A stretch of DNA of 64,000 bases from Desulfovibrionaceae bacterium (lineage in GTDB: Bacteria > Desulfobacterota > Desulfovibrionia > Desulfovibrionales > Desulfovibrionaceae), in assembly GCA_009783025.1 (NCBI GenBank), contig WRHY01000001.1:372001-436000 (forward strand), written 5' to 3'. Shown piece after piece: positions 17,111 through 26,769 of the stretch. Under the pieces are notes generated by a model. That model had not been told where the DNA came from, did not search any database, and saw nothing but the letters and a program-made list of their open reading frames with translations. Position numbers and translations under genes: made by a program. The number at the start of each line of letters is the position of its first letter. The stretch's first letter is position 1.

Positions 17111-18124
17111 TTACCTTTTCAAGGTCGTCTCGCCCGGCACAAAGGCCGTCTCCAGTACGGACACCCGTCCGTCTTCCTCCCCGCCTTCAATCCTGTGCAG
17201 CAGCATGCGCGCCGCCTCCTCCCCCATCGTGTCGGCCGGAATGTTCACGGTGGATAAACGCGCGTTGATCATGTCCAAAAAGGCGATATTGCCGAAACCG
17301 ACAATTTCGACATCCGCCGGGACGGACAAGCCTTTGCGCCGGCAAAACTTCAGCACCCCGAGGGCTGTCTCGTCATTGGCGGCAAAAACGGAAAGCGGCA
17401 TGGGGTAGTTGCGCACAAGAGCTTCCATGGCCGCATAGCCTTCGGTATGCCCCATGCGGGCGATGCGGTGGATGTATTGATCCGGGTCGAGGTCCGGCCT
17501 GCTTTCCCGCAGCACGTTGACGAAGCCCCGGCAGCGTAGCGCGTTCATGCTCTGCGTTTCCTGCCCGGCAATATGCACGCGCGTGCGTTCAGCACAAAGA
17601 CTGCGGGCGGCTGCCTCGCCGCCGTGCAGGTTGTCCGCCACGACCGCGGCAAAACCCTCTTGCCCGCCCTGATTGCCGATCAGTACGACAGGCTTGCCCC
17701 GTTGCCGCAGATCGTCAAGATGCCGTAAATCTTCCCCACAAGGCAGCACGATAAGTCCGTCCACTCCCCGCTCGGCCAGTTGCCGGACCTGCTCCCGCTC
17801 CCGCCGGGGATCGTCCCCGGACTGGGCTACCCAGAACGCATAGCCCCGGCACAGCAGTTCCGTTTCCATCCCGGTGAACACCGCGCTGAAAAAAGGATTG
17901 TCGAAGGAGTTGATGACCACGCCTATGGTGTGGGTGGCTGATCCGCGCAGTGCCCGCGCCACGGTGCTCGGCACATATCCCATCTGCGCGGCAAGCTGCC
18001 GGATCTCCTCGCGCTTGGCCGCGCTGATGTGCCCCTTTCCGCGCAGGGCAAGAGAAATCGTGGTCGGCGTAACCTGGGCCATGTGTGCGAGCTGCCGGAT
18101 GGTGACATTTTTTTTCTGCATCAT
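17111..18124 (-). CDS. LacI-family transcriptional regulator
   Basis: 337 aa. The N-terminal helix-turn-helix and hinge (VTIRQLAHMAQVTPTTISLA, then GYVPSTVARALRG) are followed by a periplasmic-binding-protein-like ligand domain (THTIGVVINSFDNPFFSAVF). It is divergent from the UGSC-like/TctBAC operon. Two LacI-type operator candidates lie in the 119-bp gap, so it probably represses that operon and possibly itself; the inducer would be the transported carboxylate. An alternative start is the next codon (18121). Confidence 0.9.
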   Translation of the reverse strand: MMQKKNVTIRQLAHMAQVTPTTISLALRGKGHISAAKREEIRQLAAQMGYVPSTVARALRGSATHTIGVVINSFDNPFFSAVFTGMETELLCRGYAFWVAQSGDDPRREREQVRQLAERGVDGLIVLPCGEDLRHLDDLRQRGKPVVLIGNQGGQEGFAAVVADNLHGGEAAARSLCAERTRVHIAGQETQSMNALRCRGFVNVLRESRPDLDPDQYIHRIARMGHTEGYAAMEALVRNYPMPLSVFAANDETALGVLKFCRRKGLSVPADVEIVGFGNIAFLDMINARLSTVNIPADTMGEEAARMLLHRIEGGEEDGRVSVLETAFVPGETTLKR

Positions 18125-18179
18125 TTTTCCTCACGGTCCAATAACTTGCGGCTGAAGGCTTGACAGGTCCGGACAGTGT

Positions 18180-18195
18180 AGTTTAACGTTTAACT
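18180..18195. promoter_or_regulatory. Candidate LacI-family operator 1
   Basis: AGTTTAACGTTTAACT is a near-palindrome with the central CG (AACGTT) typical of LacI/GalR sites. It lies in the gap between the regulator and the transporter operon. Binding is inferred. Confidence 0.5.
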
Positions 18196-18207
18196 AACGG
18201 GTTCAAA

Positions 18208-18216
18208 AAACGCTTT
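18208..18216. promoter_or_regulatory. Candidate LacI-family operator 2
   Basis: AAACGCTTT, matching the AANCGNTT core of LacI-type sites, about 12 bp after the first candidate and 28 bp before the first gene's start codon. It may be a second half of the same control region. Confidence 0.4.
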
Positions 18217-18243
18217 ACCACCCTGTCACTGAAAGGAGGCCAC

Positions 18244-19962
18244 ATGAACGTTTCTTTATCTCCGCTGATCGACCCCAGGGGCGCGCAGTCCCGCCGCCGC
18301 ATACATCTTGCCGCGCGTCCCGGCATTGAAGAACTGAAGAAAGGGCCGATCCTCTTTTACGATAATACAAAGCTTGGTTTTTGCAACTACGGCGAAGTGT
18401 TCACCCGGATCAAAGAACGGTTGCGCGGTCTGGGCGCGGGGAATTTTCTTGACTACCGGGAAACCGTGCGCGGCAAGGACAGCGTCAGGCTGCGCGAGTA
18501 TGCGGCCATGCTGGCGAAGGAAAAACCCGTCTGCGTCCTGACCGCTCTCGGCGACATGGGCACCAGTCCCGCGACCGCCATTATTACTATTGCTCTGGAG
18601 GAACTGGGTATTCCCACGCTCTACATGACCGCTCCTCCGGGCCATAATATCGCGCGGGCCACGGCTTTTTACAGGGCGGGCCATCTCTGTCTGTGTCCCC
18701 TTTACGATCTCTATCAGGGCAGCAGCGTGGAAGAAGTGCGCGCCATGGTCGACGGACAATGGGAAAGAATATGGACGGCCCTTTGCGGCACTGCGGAAGA
18801 AGTGGCCTTGGTGGCCGATCTGCAGTATGCCCTGGACACCCCTCCGCCGGCCGGGGATTGCCGCCTGCACCTCGCCTTGGCGTCCTCCGAGCCGCAAGAT
18901 TCCCTGCCGGAGGCCGGGCTTGGCGTTGAAGAAGCAACGGATCTCTTTGACGCTCTCCATATCAGCGACGGTTTGCCCATAGTGCCGCCGACGGAACGCA
19001 GGGTGGAGGCCATGTTCGAGTACTGTCCCTTCCCGCGCGACATGGTGCTGGCCGAGGAAGTAGGCCCCTCGGGACGGGATATATGCGTTATGGATGTGGC
19101 TGTGGCGGCGGTCATGGCAGGCTGCAAGCCCCGCCACATGCCCATACTCGTGACGGCGTTCAAAGCCCTTGCGCATCCGGCCTACAACTTCCTGCAATCC
19201 GTGACGACCTCGCATCCCGGCGGCAACATGATTCTGGTCAGCGGGCCGCTGGCAAAGGAAGCGGGCATCCACAGCGGCCAGGGCTGTCTGGGGCCGGGCT
19301 TTCCCGCCAACGCCTGCATCGGCCGCGCGGTCAATCTTGTTATTATCGCCGCAACGCGTTCAGTTCCGGGCTATGCGGATCTTGCCTGTTTCTCTTCGCA
19401 AGCGGAATTCACTTACTGTTTTGCGGAAAGCGGGGACGGGCCGTGGAAAACCATCAACCAGGAACGCTTTGACGCAGAGACCACGAGCGTCTACGTGCTC
19501 AAGGCTGAGCCGCCGCACGACGTGATCGACTTTCTCAGCCTGACCGGCGGCGATCTGCTGGATACCTTTCTGGACAGTTGCACCACCCTCGGCTCAAACA
19601 ACGCCTATATCCCCGGCCCGCTGCTGCTGCTGCTGACTCCGGATCACGCGCAACTCATGCACCGCGACGGATATACCAAGGAACGCATCCGCAACGCCGT
19701 GCATGCGAACGTCCACCACGCCGTTCCCATGGTCAGGGGCAGGGGGCTGATGCCGGTGCGTCCCAAGGACTTTTCTGACAAGCACCCCATGCCCGTCACG
19801 CGCGGCCCGGCTGATGTGGAAGTCGTGGTGGCCGGCGGCAGAGGCGGGCACTCCGCTGTTATTTTGCCTTGGGCGCTGCACAGCGAAGGCATCGTGGAAG
19901 CTGTCCGCCTGCCGGACGGCCGGAAGGCGAAAAGCCTGGAGGACTTCAAAAGGCGCGCCTGA
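18244..19962 (+). CDS. UGSC-like (thioredoxin-like) protein linked to a tricarboxylate transporter
   Basis: 572 aa; AGGAGG lies 5 nt before the ATG. An N-terminal domain contains a loop VLTALGDMGTSPATA (residues 98-112) where UGSC-family proteins have a U/C-G-S-C redox motif; here no Cys or selenocysteine is present at that loop. A second domain starts near residue 240 with ALHISDGLPIVPPTERRVEA, a pattern shared by proteins encoded beside carboxylate transporters. Later Gly-rich segments (HSGQGCLGPGFPANACIG) may hold an active site. First gene of the operon with tctB, tctA and tctC. Function unknown; an enzyme acting on the imported acid is plausible. Confidence 0.7.
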   Translation: MNVSLSPLIDPRGAQSRRRIHLAARPGIEELKKGPILFYDNTKLGFCNYGEVFTRIKERLRGLGAGNFLDYRETVRGKDSVRLREYAAMLAKEKPVCVLTALGDMGTSPATAIITIALEELGIPTLYMTAPPGHNIARATAFYRAGHLCLCPLYDLYQGSSVEEVRAMVDGQWERIWTALCGTAEEVALVADLQYALDTPPPAGDCRLHLALASSEPQDSLPEAGLGVEEATDLFDALHISDGLPIVPPTERRVEAMFEYCPFPRDMVLAEEVGPSGRDICVMDVAVAAVMAGCKPRHMPILVTAFKALAHPAYNFLQSVTTSHPGGNMILVSGPLAKEAGIHSGQGCLGPGFPANACIGRAVNLVIIAATRSVPGYADLACFSSQAEFTYCFAESGDGPWKTINQERFDAETTSVYVLKAEPPHDVIDFLSLTGGDLLDTFLDSCTTLGSNNAYIPGPLLLLLTPDHAQLMHRDGYTKERIRNAVHANVHHAVPMVRGRGLMPVRPKDFSDKHPMPVTRGPADVEVVVAGGRGGHSAVILPWALHSEGIVEAVRLPDGRKAKSLEDFKRRA

Positions 19963-19983
19963 GTGCGCAAAGGACGCAAACAT

Positions 19984-20439
19984 ATGCGCGACACGCTAAA
20001 AGAACTGGCGTTGACGGGAGTGCTGGCCGCCATCGCGGTAACGGCCCTTGTCTCCATCAACACCACGCAGCGCCCGAGCTTGTCTTTCCAGTATGCAAGC
20101 GGCCTGCCGTTCAGCACTCTGCCGAACATTTATGCGGGGCTGCTGCTTTTTCTCTGCCTGATCAACGCGGGCCTTGCCCTGTCCGTCCGGAAAAAACAGG
20201 CAGCTCTGCCCGCGGTTGACAGGCTCTCGCTTATCCGCGCCGCGGTGACCATTGTTTTGTTGCTCGTCTTTGTGAACCTGATCGGAAAAATTCCGTTCGT
20301 GCTTCTGTGCGCGGGCTTCCTTGGCATCCTGTTTCCGGTTTACGGTAAAAGAAACGTGCTGCAAATAGCGGTCATCACCGTGATCGGCGCCATCGTCTTG
20401 CACCTTATTTTCGTCACCGCTCTCGGCCTGCGCTTGTGA
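19984..20439 (+). CDS. tctB: Tripartite tricarboxylate transporter small membrane subunit (TctB)
   Basis: 151 aa from the ATG at 19984 (AAGGA 9 nt upstream); a GTG at 19963 is less likely. Four hydrophobic helices in the TctB pattern, e.g. STLPNIYAGLLLFLCLINA and VTIVLLLVFVNLIGKIPFVL. It forms the membrane complex with TctA, encoded 24 bp downstream. Confidence 0.88.
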   Translation: MRDTLKELALTGVLAAIAVTALVSINTTQRPSLSFQYASGLPFSTLPNIYAGLLLFLCLINAGLALSVRKKQAALPAVDRLSLIRAAVTIVLLLVFVNLIGKIPFVLLCAGFLGILFPVYGKRNVLQIAVITVIGAIVLHLIFVTALGLRL

Positions 20440-20463
20440 GCGCACAGCATAAGGAGACCCGTT

Positions 20464-21957
20464 ATGTTCGCCGAACTCTTCATGGGTTTTGAGCATATCA
20501 CGAGCTGGTACAATATGTGGGTGATCTTTGCGGGTACCGCCCTGGGCATTCTGGTAGGCGCGCTGCCGGGCTTGAGTTCGCCCATGGCCATGATCATGCT
20601 GTTGCCGCTTACCTATCCCCTGCCCGGTATGCCCGCGATGCTGATCATGATGGGGGTCTATGTGGGCACCAAGCTGGGCGGCTCGTATTCGGCCATTCTG
20701 CTGCGCACTCCGGGCACGCCGGCCGCCGCCTGCACGGTGCTCGACGGCCACCCGATGGCCTTGCAGGGCAAAGCCGCCGAAGCGTTGGGCTACGCCACCA
20801 TGGGGTCAACCGCGGGAGGACTTATCGGCTGGATCACGGCCAGTCTGTGCGTTCCGGTTATCGCCGCCATTGCCATAAAATCCGGTCCGGCGGACGTCGC
20901 CCTGGTAGGACTGGCCGGTCTGGTGATGGTTTCTTCGTTTGTGCGGGGCAGCATGCTCAAAGGGATGATCGGCATGCTGCTCGGGCTGCTGCTGGCAACT
21001 GTGGGTCTCGATCCGCAGGACGCCACTCCGCGCATGACCTTCGGCATGGAGGAACTCTTCGGCGGCATAGACTTTGCCGCCGCCCTGGTGGGCTTTTTCG
21101 GCATTGCCGTGGTGCTTTCCGATCTCCACAGGGTACAGGAAGGCATGACCCGCATCCGCGGGAAGGTCGGCCTGGCTCTTCCGCCTGTGCGGGAATTGTT
21201 TCAACGCTGGCGGGCCATTGTGATCGGCGCTTTCTACGGTCTTTTTGTCGGGGCCGTTCCCGGTGTGGGGGCGGAAGGCTCCGCCTGGCTCGCCTATGCG
21301 ACAGTGCGGAAAAATTCGAAAGACCCGGACAGCTTCGGTAAAGGCAACCCGGACGGCATTTTGGCGCCGGAAGCCTCCAACAACGCGGTTACCGGCGGCA
21401 CCATGCTGCCCATGCTCACCCTGGGCCTGCCGGGGGACGGTTCCACGGCCATCATGCTGGGCGCTCTCCTGCTGCACGGTCTGACGCCCGGCATCACCCT
21501 GGTCAAAGAGTCGCCGGAAATAGTATACGGCCTGCTGGCCGGGCTTGGCGTGGCTCATGTGTTCATGTTTCTTCTGGGCGTTTTGGCCATCCGGCCCTAC
21601 ATTTTCCTTTTACAGAATGACCGGGCCTGGGTTTTTCCCTTTGTCCTCATCATGGCCATGGTAGGCTGCTACGCGGGAACCAACAATCCCTTCCCGGTGA
21701 TGCTGGCCGTGCTGTTCGGCATTCTGGGCTTTTTCATGGAAAAGCGCGGTTTCCCCATCCCCACTGTGGTGCTGGGCGTTATTCTGGGGCCGATCATCGA
21801 GGTCAATCTGCGCCTCGCCCTGTCCCTGAGCAACGACAACTGGCTGGTTTTTGTGGAAACCTGGCCCAGAAAATGCTTTTTTGCGCTTATATTATACATT
21901 ATCGGCAAGGAGATATATTTCGCCTTGCAAAAAGACGCGTCACCAGCCACGGCCTAA
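20464..21957 (+). CDS. tctA: Tripartite tricarboxylate transporter large membrane subunit (TctA)
   Basis: 497 aa, about 12 membrane helices. Family hallmarks are present: GTALGILVGALPGLSSPMAM near the N-terminus, GVYVGTKLGGSYSAILLRTP, and a second Gly-rich repeat (ASNNAVTGGTMLPMLTLGLP). It is the channel-forming subunit that takes up di- or tricarboxylates delivered by TctC using an ion gradient. Confidence 0.95.
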   Translation: MFAELFMGFEHITSWYNMWVIFAGTALGILVGALPGLSSPMAMIMLLPLTYPLPGMPAMLIMMGVYVGTKLGGSYSAILLRTPGTPAAACTVLDGHPMALQGKAAEALGYATMGSTAGGLIGWITASLCVPVIAAIAIKSGPADVALVGLAGLVMVSSFVRGSMLKGMIGMLLGLLLATVGLDPQDATPRMTFGMEELFGGIDFAAALVGFFGIAVVLSDLHRVQEGMTRIRGKVGLALPPVRELFQRWRAIVIGAFYGLFVGAVPGVGAEGSAWLAYATVRKNSKDPDSFGKGNPDGILAPEASNNAVTGGTMLPMLTLGLPGDGSTAIMLGALLLHGLTPGITLVKESPEIVYGLLAGLGVAHVFMFLLGVLAIRPYIFLLQNDRAWVFPFVLIMAMVGCYAGTNNPFPVMLAVLFGILGFFMEKRGFPIPTVVLGVILGPIIEVNLRLALSLSNDNWLVFVETWPRKCFFALILYIIGKEIYFALQKDASPATA

Positions 21958-21985
21958 CCCAACCATCAACATGTGAGGGAAGAAT

Positions 21986-22969
21986 ATGCGATGCCTCAAA
22001 TACTGCCTTCTGGCAGCTTTCCTGTCGCTTCTGTCTGTGACTGCCGGTCTTTCTCCGGCCAAGGCCGCGTATCCATCAGAGCCGGTTCGTATTATCGTGC
22101 CCTGGCCCGCGGGCGGCGGAACGGACAGCATCGCCAGAGCCTTTGCCGCCGCGCTGGAAAAAAGCCTCGGAACAACCGTGCTTGTGGACAATGTGGTGGG
22201 GGCCGGAGGGATTACCGGAACCTTCCAGGTCGCCAAGGCGAAGCCGGACGGCTATACCCTGCTGTTGCAGGGTTCCTCGGACGTTACGACGGCGATGGTC
22301 TTCCAGAATACGCCCTTCACCCTGGAAGACTTCGATTATCTTTGCGCCTTTTACAGTACGCCAACCTGGGTGCTTGCGCATAAGGACAGAGGCTACACCA
22401 CCTTGAAGGATTTCCTGGACGCGGCGGAAAAAAATCCCGGCGCCCTGACGCTTGCCTCGGCAACGCCCGCCGGAGCGCAACTGCTTTTCGCGGCGGGCAT
22501 CCACGGCTATACGGGGGGCAAATTCCGCATCGTGCCCTATCAGGGCGGCGGACCCTTCCGCAAAGGCATGCTCAGCAACGAGGTGGACGCGGGCATCGTG
22601 CATTCCCCGATCATGCTGCCGGAAGTGAAAGACGGGCTTATCCGCGTGCTGGCGACAGGTCAGCCCCTGGACAAGATCCACTACGAGCCCCTGCGGCAGA
22701 CGATTACTCTGAAGGAAATGGGTATCCCTCTGGAAGTGGGCATCACGCGCGGCATTATGCTGCCCAAAGGCACACCGCCCGAAATCAGGGCAAAACTGCT
22801 TGAGGCGTGCAAACAGGCCGCCGCTGGCCCGATATTCACGGATTTCGGCCTCCAGTTCGGGTTCAGCCCTGTATGGATGGAAGGAGCGGACTTTAAAAAT
22901 TTACTGGTTGAGGAACTGGCGACCTTCACAAACGTCAAGCAGAAGTTTGTGGATACGCAGCCAAAATAG
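21986..22969 (+). CDS. tctC: Tripartite tricarboxylate transporter substrate-binding protein (TctC/Bug family)
   Basis: 327 aa with an N-terminal signal peptide (CLLAAFLSLLSVTAGLSPAKA). The mature protein begins AYPSEPVRIIVPWPAGGGTD, the Bug-family start, with the second ligand loop VVGAGGITGTFQVAKAKPDG. It binds a carboxylate in the periplasm and hands it to TctAB. The substrate cannot be deduced. Last gene of the operon, 28 bp after tctA. Confidence 0.93.
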   Translation: MRCLKYCLLAAFLSLLSVTAGLSPAKAAYPSEPVRIIVPWPAGGGTDSIARAFAAALEKSLGTTVLVDNVVGAGGITGTFQVAKAKPDGYTLLLQGSSDVTTAMVFQNTPFTLEDFDYLCAFYSTPTWVLAHKDRGYTTLKDFLDAAEKNPGALTLASATPAGAQLLFAAGIHGYTGGKFRIVPYQGGGPFRKGMLSNEVDAGIVHSPIMLPEVKDGLIRVLATGQPLDKIHYEPLRQTITLKEMGIPLEVGITRGIMLPKGTPPEIRAKLLEACKQAAAGPIFTDFGLQFGFSPVWMEGADFKNLLVEELATFTNVKQKFVDTQPK

Positions 22970-23344
22970 CAATCGAGCAGTGCACCTTTGAAATGCGCGG
23001 CGGCACGCTATGCTTCGGCATATTTGCCGCCGCGCTTATAGCGATGCAGGCGTGTTTCGGGGCCATGCCACGCTTTCTTTAAAAGCGGCTTCCTTAACGC
23101 CCCGCGAGGGGCCGGGCCGCAGGTCCGGCCGCGCCGGTAGGCGCTTATAGCGATGCAGGCGGGTTCCGCAGCTACGCTGCGGAACATCTTTCCCGCCAAG
23201 GTGCGGAAGATTGACAAGCGAAGCTCTTCTCTATATTACCTGTCTTCCGGGCGCGAGCCCGGAACGGAGTGCGCGTTTTTCGCCGGAAAAAGGATTTTTT
23301 TCTTGCCTTTTTCCCGAACTGGACGTATTAGCACGAATTCGTTT
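22970..23344. other. 375-bp gap with hairpins before the tRNA cluster
   Basis: No gene seen. It holds a GC-rich hairpin (GCGCGGCGGCA...TGCCGCCGCGC, 22995-23035), the 21-bp direct repeats described separately, a hairpin GGCCGG...CCGGCC near 23110-23130, and a hairpin TTCCGCAG-ctacg-CTGCGGAA (23164-23184). The first hairpin may end the tctC transcript; the later AT-rich part should carry the promoter of the tRNA-tuf operon. Confidence 0.6.
23032..23161. repeat. 21-bp direct repeat pair (family III)
   Basis: GCGCTTATAGCGATGCAGGC plus G occurs perfectly at 23032-23052 and 23141-23161, a spacing of 109 bp. Each copy abuts a GC-rich hairpin. Seen only here in the window. Confidence 0.85.
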
Positions 23345-23420
23345 GCCGGCGTAGCTCAACTGGCAGAGCAGCTGATTTGTAATCAGCAGGTTGCGGGTTC
23401 GAGTCCCATCGCCGGCTCCA
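23345..23420 (+). tRNA. tRNA-Thr (TGT)
   Basis: 76 nt with encoded CCA. Acceptor stem GCCGGCG/CGCCGGC, anticodon stem CTGAT/ATCAG around loop TTGTA (anticodon TGT), T arm GGTTCGAGTCC. First of four tRNAs before tuf. Confidence 0.97.
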
Positions 23421-23427
23421 GATACGT

Positions 23428-23513
23428 GGTGGAGTTCCCGAGTGGCCAAAGGGAACAGACTGTAAATCTGTCGTCGTACGACTTCGGTAGTTCAAATCTA
23501 CCCTCCACCACCA
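23428..23513 (+). tRNA. tRNA-Tyr (GTA)
   Basis: 86 nt with encoded CCA and a long variable arm. Acceptor stem GGTGGAG/CTCCACC, anticodon loop with GTA (CAGACTGTAAATCTG). Confidence 0.97.
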
Positions 23514-23570
23514 GACTGGAATGCAAAGGCTGTAGGAGACAGAAAGCTGTCGAGGAACTACGGCGGATAT

Positions 23571-23646
23571 GCGGGAATAGCTCAATGGCTAGAGCATCAG
23601 CCTTCCAAGCTGAGGGTTGCGAGTTCGAGTCTCGTTTCCCGCTCCA
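23571..23646 (+). tRNA. tRNA-Gly (TCC)
   Basis: 76 nt with encoded CCA. Acceptor stem GCGGGAA/TTCCCGC, anticodon arm CAGCCTTCCAAGCTG (anticodon TCC), T arm GAGTTCGAGTCTC. Confidence 0.97.
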
Positions 23647-23695
23647 TAGCACGTCCTTCGTTCCTCCCCCCTTTCTGCGTAAATTTTACGGAGAA

Positions 23696-23771
23696 GCCCA
23701 CGTAGCTCAGTCGGCAGAGCGCGTCCTTGGTAAGGACGAGGTCAGCAGTTCAATCCTGCTCGTGGGCTCCA
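23696..23771 (+). tRNA. tRNA-Thr (GGT)
   Basis: 76 nt with encoded CCA. Acceptor stem GCCCACG/CGTGGGC, anticodon arm GTCCTTGGTAAGGAC (anticodon GGT). 65 bp before the tuf start codon. Confidence 0.97.
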
Positions 23772-23836
23772 TTTCCCCTTGCATCCGAGAAAACAAAAAT
23801 TAGCACACGATCATCACTTATTGAGGGAGACCGATC

Positions 23837-25033
<1,197 letters not shown>

Positions 25034-25037
25034 GCCC

Positions 25038-25187
25038 ATGCGCATTAATATTCTGCTCGCCTGCACCGAGTGCAAACGGCGTAACTACGCCACGAGCAAA
25101 AACAAAAAGAATACTACTTCCCGCCTGGAGCTGAAGAAGTATTGTCCCTGGGACAAGAGAATGACGCTCCACCGCGAAACAAAGTAG
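25038..25187 (+). CDS. rpmG: 50S ribosomal protein L33
   Basis: 49 aa, starting [20 protein letters not shown] and ending TLHRETK. It starts 4 nt after the tuf stop codon. Three Cys are present (CTEC and YCPW); the fourth Cys of the usual zinc-ribbon pattern (CPxC) is replaced, so zinc binding is probably lost or altered. Confidence 0.96.
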   Translation: MRINILLACTECKRRNYATSKNKKNTTSRLELKKYCPWDKRMTLHRETK

Positions 25188-25194
25188 TGAACAC

Positions 25195-25271
25195 AGGGCA
25201 GTAGCTCTAACGGCTAGAGCGGCGGTCTCCAAAACCGCATGTTGGGGGTTCGAATCCCTCCTGCCCTGCCA
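25195..25271 (+). tRNA. tRNA-Trp (CCA)
   Basis: 77 nt with encoded CCA end. Acceptor stem AGGGCAG/CTGCCCT, anticodon arm GCGGTCTCCAAAACCGC (anticodon CCA), T arm GGGTTCGAATCCC. Lies 7 nt after rpmG, within the operon. Confidence 0.97.
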
Positions 25272-25360
25272 TAAGCCTTTGAAAGTATGCGCGGCAAGGA
25301 TTACCCCTTGCCGTCGCATTCCATAAGGCTGTGACCGCATTGGATAAAGGTGCAATCGCA

Positions 25361-25627
25361 ATGGCCACCAAACAGAAAAAACTGGACAAGGCGGGAGAGA
25401 TCGCGGCAGTCGCCGTTGATCGCTCGCCCTCCAAGATACAGGCTCTCGGCAAGTATTTTGAAGACGCCAAAACCGAGCTTGGCAAGGTCTCCTGGCCGAC
25501 CCGCAAGGAAGTCAAGGTCACGAGCATTGCCGTGCTCGCTCTTGTGGTGGTCATGTCTATTTTCCTGGGCATAGCGGATCTCGTACTCTCCAAGATTATG
25601 GAATCCATCCTCTCCATAGGGTTGTGA
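25361..25627 (+). CDS. secE: Preprotein translocase subunit SecE
   Basis: 88 aa from the ATG at 25361 (AAAGG about 10 nt upstream); a GTG at 25331 would add 10 residues. The conserved SecE core is seen: YFEDAKTELGKVSWPTRKEV followed by one membrane helix (VLALVVVMSIFLGIADLVL). It stabilises SecY in the translocon. Confidence 0.95.
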   Translation: MATKQKKLDKAGEIAAVAVDRSPSKIQALGKYFEDAKTELGKVSWPTRKEVKVTSIAVLALVVVMSIFLGIADLVLSKIMESILSIGL

Positions 25628-25628
25628 C

Positions 25629-26183
25629 ATGACAGACTCTCCAGAAACCACGGGAAAGGCGCGCTGGTACATCGTGCACACCTACTCCGGTTTTGAGAAC
25701 CGGGTGGAGCAGACCATCAAGGAAATGATGCGCACGGAACAGGACCAGGGCTTTATCAAGGAAGTGGTCATCCCCACGGAAAAAGTCATTGAACTGGTGC
25801 GCGGCGAGAAAAAGACCTTTACGCGCAAGTTTTATCCCGGTTACGTGATGGTCCGCATGGAGATGAACGATTTTTCCTGGCATCTGGTGCAGTCCATCCC
25901 CAAGGTGACCGGGTTTGTGGGCGGCAAGAACAGGCCGACCCCCATGCGCGATTCGGAAGCTGACCGTATCCGCTCCCTGATGGAGGCGCGTCAGGAGCAG
26001 CCCCGTCCCAAGTTCAACTTTGAACGCGGGGACGAAGTGCGGGTCATTGACGGGCCTTTTGGCGGCTTCAACGGCGTTGTGGAAGACGTCAACTATGACA
26101 AAGGGAAACTGCGCGTCTCCGTGTCGATCTTCGGCAGGCAGACTCCCGTGGAACTGGACTTTGTCCAGGTATCCAAAGGATAA
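25629..26183 (+). CDS. nusG: Transcription termination/antitermination protein NusG
   Basis: 184 aa, 1 nt after the secE stop. The NGN domain (ARWYIVHTYSGFENRVEQTI, then FYPGYVMVRMEMND) is followed by the KOW domain (GDEVRVIDGPFGGFNGVVED). NusG binds RNA polymerase, coupling it to Rho or the ribosome. Confidence 0.98.
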   Translation: MTDSPETTGKARWYIVHTYSGFENRVEQTIKEMMRTEQDQGFIKEVVIPTEKVIELVRGEKKTFTRKFYPGYVMVRMEMNDFSWHLVQSIPKVTGFVGGKNRPTPMRDSEADRIRSLMEARQEQPRPKFNFERGDEVRVIDGPFGGFNGVVEDVNYDKGKLRVSVSIFGRQTPVELDFVQVSKG

Positions 26184-26260
26184 CAAAGAGCATGCGTTTT
26201 GCGGCCCCAACGTTTTTTCGGGGCAAAGCTGTGCGGATGCTTTTGTAAAGGAATACTCTC

Positions 26261-26683
26261 ATGGCCAAGAAAGAAATAGCTAAGATCAAGCTGCAGATTC
26301 CCGGTGGGGCGGCCAACCCTTCCCCGCCCGTGGGCCCGGCCCTGGGCCAGCACGGTCTGAACATCATGGAGTTCTGCAAGGCCTTTAACGCCAAGACCGC
26401 CGATGAAAAGGGCATGGTTATTCCCGTGGTGATCACGGTGTACCATGACCGCTCGTTTACGTTCATCACCAAGACCCCTCCGGCTGCGGTACTGCTCATG
26501 AAGTCGGCCAAGGTCGAGAAAGGGTCGGGCGAGCCGAACAGAAACAAGATCGGCACCATCTCCATGCAACAGGTGGAAGAAATCGCGGCTCTGAAAATGC
26601 CCGACCTGACTGCCAAGGATATGGAAGCCGCCAAGAAATCCATTCTCGGCACTGCCCGCAGCATGGGCCTTGAGGTTAAGTAG
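26261..26683 (+). CDS. rplK: 50S ribosomal protein L11
   Basis: 140 aa. Begins [20 protein letters not shown] with the [19 protein letters not shown] motif, and ends with the rRNA-binding domain ([20 protein letters not shown]). A hairpin (GCCCC-aacgttttttc-GGGGC, 26204-26224) lies in the short leader between nusG and rplK and may be an L1/L11 control element; this last point is inference. Confidence 0.98.
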   Translation: MAKKEIAKIKLQIPGGAANPSPPVGPALGQHGLNIMEFCKAFNAKTADEKGMVIPVVITVYHDRSFTFITKTPPAAVLLMKSAKVEKGSGEPNRNKIGTISMQQVEEIAALKMPDLTAKDMEAAKKSILGTARSMGLEVK

Positions 26684-26769
26684 CGTTTAATCATTACGAC
26701 TGCCGTGCCGGGGCCTGGCCCGCGGCATAATCCGGCAGGAGATTCAAACGAAGAGGAAATAGGTGCACC

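Noticed and set aside
18541..18573. Selenocysteine or catalytic Cys in the UGSC-like loop
   Set aside because: The loop reads GDMGTSPA with no in-frame TGA or Cys codon, so no selenoprotein is claimed despite SelB in the window.
23153..23803. 216-aa frame over the tRNA cluster
   Set aside because: It translates four tRNAs and spacers (GVAQLAEQLICNQQ is the well-known tRNA translation artefact).
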